A stretch of 64,000 nucleotides of DNA. Origin: Lachnospiraceae bacterium NC2004 (GTDB lineage: Bacteria > Bacillota > Clostridia > Lachnospirales > Lachnospiraceae). Position numbers and translations under genes: made by a program. The notes under the pieces were generated by a model that saw only the letters and a list, made by a program, of their open reading frames with translations, was not told where the DNA came from and searched no databases. The stretch spans positions 1-64,000 of the forward strand of contig JHXB01000005.1 of assembly GCA_000621905.1 (NCBI GenBank), written 5' to 3'. The stretch's first letter is position 1, and every line of letters starts with the position of its first letter. Below are positions 52,154-60,200 of this stretch, one piece after another.

Positions 52154-53482
52154 GTGAATGAATTAATTATTAATGCAAATCAGACACCAGGCGTAGTTAC
52201 TTTTGATAATTTTGAAGAAGTAAAGGCGGATTTAGAGGAATATATTCAGAGTACTTTTTCTGATGTAGACTACGAGACGAAAGGCATAGATATAGCTACT
52301 GCTGACTATGAAGAACTAAAGAAAATGCGCAACGCAGTAACCAAAAAACAAAAGGACTTAAAGAAAGCATATTCAGCACCTTTTGAAACGGTAGATAAGA
52401 TGCTAAGCGAAATTGTAGCAATTATTGATGTTCCGTACAAGCGTGCCCATTCTTATGTTGATACAGCAGGTAAAACTGCCAAAAGAGAAGAAGTAATGAA
52501 GTATGCATATGCTCAAGCAGAACAGTATGGAGAAGTTGGTAAACATATTGTTGAGAGCCCTGCGTTTTATAATAATAGCTGGTCAACTAAATCTGCTTCT
52601 GTTAAAGGAATTCATGATGCAATTGATGGGATATTACAGCAAGCTGTGACTGATGTTAATAATATTCAGGCTACAGGTGGTGAACATATACCAGTTTTAA
52701 TGGCTAGATTTTATGAGACTCTTTCAATGGATGGAGTTAAGAGTTTTTTGTCTACATTAACAGAATCCCAAGAACAGATTGATCCTATTTCTGTTGAAAG
52801 TGACAACAATGTACTTGGATATAAGGTATTAAAGATTACTGCTACTGAGGATCAGATGGCTAGTATTATGGATCAGTTTGAAATGATGGGGCTTGAAGTA
52901 GAAGAAATTGAGGATGGAATGCCCAAACCTATGGAAGAATTGACAAGCCCGGATTTCAATTCCTTCGTCGCATTTGATATTGAGACAACAGGAACCAATG
53001 GTGCAGCTAATGGTGATGGTGAAGCACAGATTACGGAGATAGGCGCTGTAAGGGTTGTTGATGGTGAGATTACGGAACGATTTGATATGCTTGCTAATCC
53101 TGGACGTAAAATAGTACCTAGAATCGCGAGAATAACTCATATTACTGATGATATGGTTGCGGATCAGCCGCCAGTTAGCGAAGTGATTAAGATGTTCTAT
53201 GAATTTGTTGGGGATAGCACGTTAGTGGGACACAATATTAAGAGCAGTGATTTGAGATATATTGTAAAAGCTGCCAATAAAGCTGGAGTACATATAGAAG
53301 TTCCGTTTTTGGATACATATCTTTTGGCACAGAAGTTTCAAGAACAGCAAGGCTGGAAGAAGGTTAAGTTAGAATATCTTTCTGAATATTATGGCTTTGA
53401 GCATAAAGAAGCACATAGAGCATGGAGTGATGCAGAAGTTAATGCTCAGGTATATTTTGAACTTCAAAAATTAAGTAGGTGA
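52154..53482 (+). CDS. DUF1351-DnaQ-type 3'-5' exonuclease fusion (442 aa)
   Basis: GTG 52154 follows GGAGG (52140-52144) by nine bases, and from it the protein begins MNELIINANQTPGVVTFDNFEE, the usual start of DUF1351, a family otherwise found in phages. The helical DUF1351 part (to about 230) contains KKMRNAVTKKQKDLKKAYSAPFETV. A DEDDh exonuclease follows: FDIETTG with Asp275 and Glu277, GHNIKSSDLR, and AHRAWSDAEVNA with His and Asp. All five signature residues appear present. It would degrade or trim single-stranded nucleic acid. First gene of the proposed operon; a longer ORF from 52046 is open but has no SD. Confidence 0.85.
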   Translation: MNELIINANQTPGVVTFDNFEEVKADLEEYIQSTFSDVDYETKGIDIATADYEELKKMRNAVTKKQKDLKKAYSAPFETVDKMLSEIVAIIDVPYKRAHSYVDTAGKTAKREEVMKYAYAQAEQYGEVGKHIVESPAFYNNSWSTKSASVKGIHDAIDGILQQAVTDVNNIQATGGEHIPVLMARFYETLSMDGVKSFLSTLTESQEQIDPISVESDNNVLGYKVLKITATEDQMASIMDQFEMMGLEVEEIEDGMPKPMEELTSPDFNSFVAFDIETTGTNGAANGDGEAQITEIGAVRVVDGEITERFDMLANPGRKIVPRIARITHITDDMVADQPPVSEVIKMFYEFVGDSTLVGHNIKSSDLRYIVKAANKAGVHIEVPFLDTYLLAQKFQEQQGWKKVKLEYLSEYYGFEHKEAHRAWSDAEVNAQVYFELQKLSR

Positions 53483-53487
53483 TTTGC

Positions 53488-53685
53488 ATGTTTGAAGAAG
53501 AAGTAATAACTATTGATATTGATAGACTACGAAATGATATGCGAGCTGAATGCCTTGGAGCATATTTCGGGGGTGGATTTGGTGGTGGACTAGTAGAATC
53601 GTCTGATATTGATAGATTAACACCTGAGAAGCTTATTGAGATGGCACAAGAAAAAGGGATTGATTTGCGTAGGTACGCAATTTAA
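53488..53685 (+). CDS. Small Gly-rich protein (65 aa)
   Basis: Unrecognised. A charged N terminus (MFEEEVITIDIDRLRNDMRAE) precedes CLGAYFGGGFGGGLVESSDIDR and an EKLIEMAQEKGIDLRRYAI helix. The glycine stretch resembles a flexible loop or membrane-interaction motif rather than low complexity. The stop-to-start gap to the exonuclease is five bases and to the next gene 12 bases; SD AAGTAGGTGA lies in the end of the exonuclease gene. It is probably a genuine component, possibly a regulator or antitoxin of the HEPN protein; function unknown. Confidence 0.7.
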   Translation: MFEEEVITIDIDRLRNDMRAECLGAYFGGGFGGGLVESSDIDRLTPEKLIEMAQEKGIDLRRYAI

Positions 53686-53697
53686 GGAAGGCAGACA

Positions 53698-54231
53698 ATG
53701 GCGAAACAAAGGAAGAAATGTACCCACTCAAAAGAGAATATCAGTCAGTTCATTGTTTCACCGTTAGAAACAGGAATTCCGGATTTTGTTAAATTGGTAA
53801 ATTACTTCGAATATAAAGCACCAATGATTGATTGCGTACACTCTGTGGGAAGCGAGGCTTCTGTGGATAAACAGAATGAAATACTTAAGAAGATGTTATC
53901 AGAATCTGATATGGTCTCTAACTCTAAATTCTTAGAACGAATTCAAAAGAATAGTATGGAGTTGATGGGGTTGGATGGACCTGATATGTGCATGAAATGT
54001 CAAAGAATGCTTTGCAAGAAAAGAAAAGATGAAACCGAATTAGCTTCTGTATTAAGACATTTGAGAAATGGATTTGCACATGGGCATACATATGTAAAAA
54101 GACTAAAAAATCAGACATATATTGTAATAGAGGATTTTGATAAAAAAAAGAAGTGTTCTGCCAAGATTGTTATAACAAAAGCGATTTTGAATAGATGGTA
54201 TAAATTGATTAAGGAAGAGAATTGGGACTGA
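53698..54231 (+). CDS. HEPN-like protein with RNGFAH motif (177 aa)
   Basis: Predicted cytosolic, helical. The segment LASVLRHLRNGFAHGHTYVKRLKNQTYIVIEDFD resembles HEPN_pEK499_p136-like families. Arg123-Asn124...His128 gives the R-N-x3-H pattern typical of HEPN RNases (Rx4-6H), with a polar residue after Arg. A CMKCQRMLC element precedes it and may bind metal. HEPN proteins are frequent RNase effectors in toxin-antitoxin and defence loci, which agrees with the neighbours. The call rests on motif recognition; an abortive-infection type role is an inference. SD AAGGAAGG precedes ATG. Confidence 0.7.
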   Translation: MAKQRKKCTHSKENISQFIVSPLETGIPDFVKLVNYFEYKAPMIDCVHSVGSEASVDKQNEILKKMLSESDMVSNSKFLERIQKNSMELMGLDGPDMCMKCQRMLCKKRKDETELASVLRHLRNGFAHGHTYVKRLKNQTYIVIEDFDKKKKCSAKIVITKAILNRWYKLIKEENWD

Positions 54232-54250
54232 TGAGAAGGGGGAGATAGGT

Positions 54251-55696
54251 TTGTCAGGAAAGAATGATAAAATAGAGTCATTGGCAATTGATGTATTAAA
54301 CCTCTCTAGAAATACATTAGTGATCAATTTACGCTTTATGGACAAAGCAATAAGTATGTTGAAATGTCAGAGTACTCCTGGAATTAAGGCAATAGCTGTT
54401 AATGCTAGTGCCATTTTTTATGACCCGGTTACTGTTTTAAAAAGATTTTCAAAAGAAAAAAAGCAGCTTACAAGACAGTACCTTCACATGGTTTTGCATT
54501 GTGTATATCAGCATTTTTGGATCAGTACACTTGTTAATCAGGAATATTGGAATCTTGCCTGTGATATTGCGGTTGAATATACGATAAACGATATTAATCT
54601 TGATAGTTTACAGACTGAGAGTTCAGAAAAGCAGCGTAAAGAGATAGATAAATTAAGAAAAAAAGTAAAATATATGACTGCAGATATGTTATATAGATTC
54701 TTTGTCACAGAAAAACCACCTGTAAAAGAAATTCGTAGATTGCAGAAGTTGTTTTCAGCTGATATCCATGATGCATGGTATTCACCATTAAAGTGGGAGA
54801 GACAAATTAGTGCTCCAAACAGTGATATTAGAAAATCGGAGCCAGATATTATAGATAAAAAATATGTTTATAAATCTGGAAATGAACCAGTGAGCGGGAA
54901 TAATTATGAAACAGAAGATATTAGGATAATGGATTTTTCGAAAGAAGAGTTAGAGGACATTCGTAAAGAATGGGAAGATACTGCAAGACAAATGCGGATA
55001 GATCTTGATTCTTTTTCAAAGGGCAGAGGAATAATTGCAGGAGGGTTAACACAAAATTTGCTTGCAGTTACCAGAGAAAAATATGATTATTCTACTTTTT
55101 TAAGAAAATTTGGTGTTTTAGGGGAGCGAATGAGGATAAATCTCGATGAATTTGATTATGTTTTCTATACATATGGTTTGAAGCTCTACGAGAGGATGCC
55201 TCTTATTGAGCCCCTAGAATACAAAGATGCAACGCAGGTTAGAGAGCTCGTTATTGCAATTGATACATCGGGCTCTACAAGTGGAGAACTTGTTCAGAGA
55301 TTTCTTCAAAAGACATATAGCATTCTTAAGGATGAAGAATCTTTTTTTAGAAGGTTTAATTTGCATATTATACAATGTGACGCTGAAATACAGGAGGATG
55401 CGAAGATAACAAATCAAGATGAATTTGATAGTTATATAGGTAATATGCAGATTAAAGGACAAGGTGGAACCGATTTCAGGCCTGTCTTTAAATATGTTGA
55501 CGAGTTGGTCGCAAATAGGGAGTTTACCAATCTAAAAGGATTGATATACTTTACCGATGGAGAAGGAATATATCCCGTTAAACAACCATTGTACAGAACA
55601 GCTTTTGTTTTTTTAGAAGAAGGATATGATAATCCACAAGTACCTGTGTGGGCAATAAAGTTAGTACTTCAACCAGATGATATAAAGGAGATGTGA
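54251..55696 (+). CDS. DUF2201-type protein: degraded metallopeptidase-like domain plus vWA (481 aa)
   Basis: TTG start with GGGGGAGA about nine bases upstream. The N-terminal 200 residues correspond to the putative metallopeptidase half of DUF2201 proteins, but the zinc motif reads His79-MVL-His83 (HMVLH) so the catalytic Glu is replaced by Met; the downstream WNLACDIAVEYTI is conserved. The C-terminal half is a vWA-like domain with MIDAS residues DTSGS (338-342) and GGTDFRPVF. It has no signal peptide. It overlaps nothing but ends three bases before the AAA ATPase start. vWA-MoxR pairs are a recognised chaperone-like unit (RavA-ViaA, VMAP systems). Confidence 0.82.
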   Translation: MSGKNDKIESLAIDVLNLSRNTLVINLRFMDKAISMLKCQSTPGIKAIAVNASAIFYDPVTVLKRFSKEKKQLTRQYLHMVLHCVYQHFWISTLVNQEYWNLACDIAVEYTINDINLDSLQTESSEKQRKEIDKLRKKVKYMTADMLYRFFVTEKPPVKEIRRLQKLFSADIHDAWYSPLKWERQISAPNSDIRKSEPDIIDKKYVYKSGNEPVSGNNYETEDIRIMDFSKEELEDIRKEWEDTARQMRIDLDSFSKGRGIIAGGLTQNLLAVTREKYDYSTFLRKFGVLGERMRINLDEFDYVFYTYGLKLYERMPLIEPLEYKDATQVRELVIAIDTSGSTSGELVQRFLQKTYSILKDEESFFRRFNLHIIQCDAEIQEDAKITNQDEFDSYIGNMQIKGQGGTDFRPVFKYVDELVANREFTNLKGLIYFTDGEGIYPVKQPLYRTAFVFLEEGYDNPQVPVWAIKLVLQPDDIKEM

Positions 55697-55698
55697 CT

Positions 55699-57207
55699 GT
55701 GAATATAAGAGATGCGAAAGAACAGATTAAGAATGCAATTACTGCATATTTTACCAAGGATGAATCAGGTGACTATATTGTTCCGATAGAAAAGCAGAGA
55801 CCGGTTTTTTTAATGGGACCGCCCGGAATTGGGAAAACGGCTATTATGGAACAAATCGCTTCTGAGTTGGGAGTAGGACTGATTTCGTATTCAATGACGC
55901 ATCATACCAGACAGAGCGCGTTGGGACTTCCTTTTATTGAACATAAGATTTACAAAGGAATGGAATGTGATATATCCGAATATACAATGAGTGAGATTAT
56001 TGCAGCTGTGTATGACATGATGGAGGAGACTGGGGTCGAGGAAGGAATATTATTTCTTGATGAGATTAACTGTGTTTCAGAAACATTGGCACCAGTTATG
56101 CTTCAATTTTTGCAGTACAAAGTATTTGGAAGACATAGAGTTCCGAATGGTTGGATTGTAGTTACAGCTGGTAATCCACCGGAATATAACAATTCCGTTA
56201 GAGAATTTGATATTGTAACGTGGGATCGATTAAAGCGAGTGGATATCACACCCGATTTTGACGTTTGGAAAGAGTATGCATATCAATGCGGAGTGCATGC
56301 GTCAGTGATGACATATTTGGAAATTAAAAAAGCGGATTTCTATATAGTTGAATCAACCGTAGAAGGAAAAAGTTTTGTTACGGCACGCGGGTGGGATGAC
56401 TTGAGTCAGATGATTCAGTTATATGAAAAGAATGATATTAAAGTAGATCATAAATTAATAGAGCAATATATACAGAATCCCAGAATTGCCAAGGACTTTT
56501 CAGTTTACTATGACTTGTATTTAAAATATAAGAGCGATTATCAGATTGAAAGTATTATTTCAGGTGAAGCAAGTTCAGAGATAAAAGAGAGTGCTAAAAA
56601 AGCTAAATTTGATGAACGGCTTTCTCTGATTGGAATGTTGCTTGATGCAGTTGGAGAAGATTTAAAGGCTGCTGTTGAATCGGGTCAAATAATGAAAGAT
56701 TTGACAGCTACTTTGGTAGAATTTAAGAAGTTAATCTCTAAACCGAAGAAAGTACCATCGGATATTATGGCTGACCTTATTAGTGAAAGAAGAGGATTGC
56801 TAGTAACAGGTAAAAAATCAGGGACCTTGTCAAGAGATGCACAGTATCGATTAAAGCAACAGATTAGAATTCTTGAAAATGAACAAGAGCTATTGTTAGG
56901 AGTCGATAAGAGTGCTGAAGCTTTTCTGATTATAAAAAAGGATTTTGAAGCACAAGTTAAGCATTTAAAAGAATCAGCTAAAGATGCCGGAAAAAAATTA
57001 TCTAACATGTTTATTTTTTGTGAAGATGTTTTCCCGGACGGACAAGAGTTGTTGATTATCGTTACTGAGTTGACATTAAATCCGCATACCTCAACATATA
57101 TAAATAAGTATGGATGTGAAGAGTATTTTAAGCATAACAAGGACTTGCTAGTTTACGACAGACAAAAACAAATTGAAGCTGAGTTAGCAGCGTTGAAATT
57201 AGATTAG
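55699..57207 (+). CDS. MoxR-like AAA+ ATPase (502 aa)
   Basis: Start GTG 55699 suits AAAGGAG at 55684-55690; GTG 55693 would have almost no spacer. Walker A is residues 40-47 (GPPGIGKT), Walker B GILFLDEIN (Asp121, Glu122), sensor 1 VVTAGNPPEYNN, then WDRLKRVDI, an arginine-finger region. The N-terminal two thirds match MoxR/RavA-type AAA+ modules. The last 200 residues, helical with a long coiled-coil-like part (about 320-450), are not recognised and may be the partner-docking region. It differs clearly from the MoxR at 14502 (312 aa), so the window has two unrelated MoxR modules. Confidence 0.88.
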   Translation: MNIRDAKEQIKNAITAYFTKDESGDYIVPIEKQRPVFLMGPPGIGKTAIMEQIASELGVGLISYSMTHHTRQSALGLPFIEHKIYKGMECDISEYTMSEIIAAVYDMMEETGVEEGILFLDEINCVSETLAPVMLQFLQYKVFGRHRVPNGWIVVTAGNPPEYNNSVREFDIVTWDRLKRVDITPDFDVWKEYAYQCGVHASVMTYLEIKKADFYIVESTVEGKSFVTARGWDDLSQMIQLYEKNDIKVDHKLIEQYIQNPRIAKDFSVYYDLYLKYKSDYQIESIISGEASSEIKESAKKAKFDERLSLIGMLLDAVGEDLKAAVESGQIMKDLTATLVEFKKLISKPKKVPSDIMADLISERRGLLVTGKKSGTLSRDAQYRLKQQIRILENEQELLLGVDKSAEAFLIIKKDFEAQVKHLKESAKDAGKKLSNMFIFCEDVFPDGQELLIIVTELTLNPHTSTYINKYGCEEYFKHNKDLLVYDRQKQIEAELAALKLD

Positions 57208-57217
57208 GAGGGTTACT

Positions 57218-60200
57218 ATGAATGAGAATTTTATAATTAAGGACGGAGTATTAACTGATTTTTACAGAGGTAGTGAGACAAAGGTTGTGATACCTGAAGG
57301 TGTTGTTAAGATTGGGCTTGACCATGCGTACAGGGGCGTTTTTGAAGATTGTAGCATTACAGAAGTAGTGATGCCAGATTCGGTGATTGAGATTAGTTCG
57401 AATGCGTTTGAGAAATGTGGAAAATTAAAGTCAATTTCATTCTCGAGTAATCTTGAAAGAATTGGTTCTTGCGCTTTTTTGCGCTGTAAGGCATTGAAAG
57501 AAGTTAAGCTTCCCAGCACATTAAAAGAATTGGGAGACGGTTGTTTTGCCGGTTGTGGAAAATTGACTTGTATTACTTGTGAGTCAGATGTTATTGAGAT
57601 GGACGGTAACCCATTTGTCTATGACAAGGCAAAGATACCTTTGGGAATTGCGGATGAAGATGGGTTTATAGTTTTTGGGGGCACCCTTTTTGCATATGTT
57701 GGTCAATCTGATATAATCAAGGTACCTGAAGGAGTAACACGCATCGCCGATTCAGTTTTCGAAGAAAATCTCGCCGATTCATTTTTCAAAGAAAATCGGG
57801 TTGAAGAGGTTATACTCCCTGAATCAGTTAAGTATATCGGTGAAGGCGCATTTAAATGGAAAACCGGATTAAAGACAATTACCATGCCGGATAATATTGA
57901 AGTTGGTCGTGACGCATTTTATGGTTGTAATGAGCTTGTAGACGATAGTGGTTTTTTTGTGCATGATGGTGTTGCTTATGTATATAGTGGGGATAGCGCT
58001 ACGGTTAATGTGCCTGAGGGAACAAAGGTTATTGCGGATGGATTGTTCTTTCATAATCGTTATAGTATTCAAGAGGTAATATTACCTGAGGGGTTGGAGG
58101 TAATTGGAGATAGTGCATTTTCTGGATGTTGTCTTAATATCCTTGAGATTCCGGATACTGTAAACCAAATTGGAGAAAGAGCGTTTGAAGATTGCAAGAA
58201 TCTAAAAAAGCTAGAGATCCCGGATGGAGTAGAAGAAATTGGATATGGAGCTTTTAAAAGTTGTAGTTTACTGGAAGAAATATCGCTTCCAAAATCTATT
58301 CGTACAATTGGGGGACTTGCGTTTGAAGATTGCAAGAATCTAAAAAAACTAGAGATTCCGGATGATGTAGAAGAAATTGGATATGGAGCTTTTGAAGGTT
58401 GTAGTTTACTAGAAGAAGTATCTATTCCGAGATCAGTTCGTACTATTGGAAGTAAGTCGTTTAAAGATTGCGTGCATCTAAAAAAGATAGAGATTCCGGA
58501 TGGTGTAGAAGAAATTGATTATGGAACTTTTGAAAACTGTAGTTTATTGGAAGAAGTATCTATTCCAAAATCAGTACGTACTATTGGAAGTGATGCATTT
58601 AAAGATTGTGTGCATCTAAATAAACTTGATATTACAGATGTTGTAGAAGACATTGGATGTGGTGCTTTTAAAGGGTGTATAAATCTTGCAGATGAGAATG
58701 GATTTGTTATATTCAATAATACAATCTGGGGATTTTATAGTAATGAGAAAAATGTTGAAGTGCCTGAAGATATAGTAGCTATAGACAGCGGAGTATTTAG
58801 TGATACAGGTATAGAATCAATTAAACTACCATCTACTCTTAGGAAGATAGGACGTAGCGCGTTCTGTGGATGTGATTTGCTTGAAGAAATAACCATACCA
58901 GAAGGTGTAACTGAGATTTCTGATGATATATTTAAAAATTGTAAGTCTTTGAAAAAAGTGATTTTACCATCTACGCTTAAAACGATTGGTTCATATGCAT
59001 TCGATAATTGTTCTACGCTTGAGGGAATCATTATACCAGAAGGTGTAAGTGAGATTGAATCAGGGGCATTCAGTAATTGTTTTATGCTTGAGGAAATAAC
59101 CATACCAGAAGGTGTAACTGAGATTTCTCATGATATATTTATAGAATGTAAGTCTTTGAAAAAAGTGATTTTACCATCTACGCTTAAAACGATTGGTTCA
59201 CGTGCATTCGATAATTGTTCTACGCTTGAGGGAATCATTATACCAGAAGGTGTAACTGAGATTACAAGGGGGTTTTATGGTGGTACATTTGAAGAGTGCA
59301 AGTCTTTGAAAAAAGTGGTTTTACCTTCGACCCTTGAAAGAATTGATAGAGGCGCGTTCCAGGGATGCAAGATGCTGGAACAAGTAATTGTACCAGCTAA
59401 TGTTAAAAAGAGTGTTTTTTCTGACTGCCCTGAGCTTAAGGATAAGATATCAATTGAAATATGTCCTAAACCTAAAGATAAGAAATCAATTGAAATATGT
59501 CCTAAACCTAAAGATAAGAAATCAATTGAAGTATGTTCTGAGATTAAGGATAATGATGAATTCACTATCGAAAATAACATTTTGTATCATTACAGTGGAG
59601 AAGGTGGGGAAGTTGTTGTTCCTGAGGGGGTAGTAGAAATTGCAGATGACGTATTTAGAGAAGGAAGGATGTATTATAAGGAATATAGAAAAGAAGGTTC
59701 TTTAAAAAAGATATCTTTGCCTTCGTCATTGAAAAAAATTGGTGAGAGAGCATTTTGGGGATGCAATAAATTGAAGAACATTACTTTTTCTTCTGAATTA
59801 GAAAGTATAGGTTCGTTTGCATTTTATGGATGTGAGGCACTTAAGTCTCTTTACATTCCTTCAAAAGTGAAATCTATAGATGTTGAAATGTTTAGAGGTT
59901 GTAATGCATTAAAGGAGATAGCTGTCGATGAAGGAAACGATACATATTCTTCTATGGACGGTATACTGATGAATAAGGCAGGAGATTCTATTTTATTTGT
60001 TCCTGCCGGAAAGAAACTATCAGAATATGTTGTTCCCTCAACAGTTAAATCAATTGGATATCATGCTTTTATTGATTGTAGGGCGTTGAAGAAAATAGTC
60101 ATTCCAACATCAGTGAAGGATGTAGGGTCTGAGGTATTTCCTAGAAATAAATGTAGAAGCAAATCAAAACTTAGAGAGATTGAAGTGGAGCCTGGTGCTG

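Noticed and set aside
51737-53482. Prophage remnant, suggested by XRE regulator and DUF1351
   Set aside because: No integrase, structural, lysis or packaging genes are nearby, and the following genes are not phage types. A domesticated phage gene remains possible.
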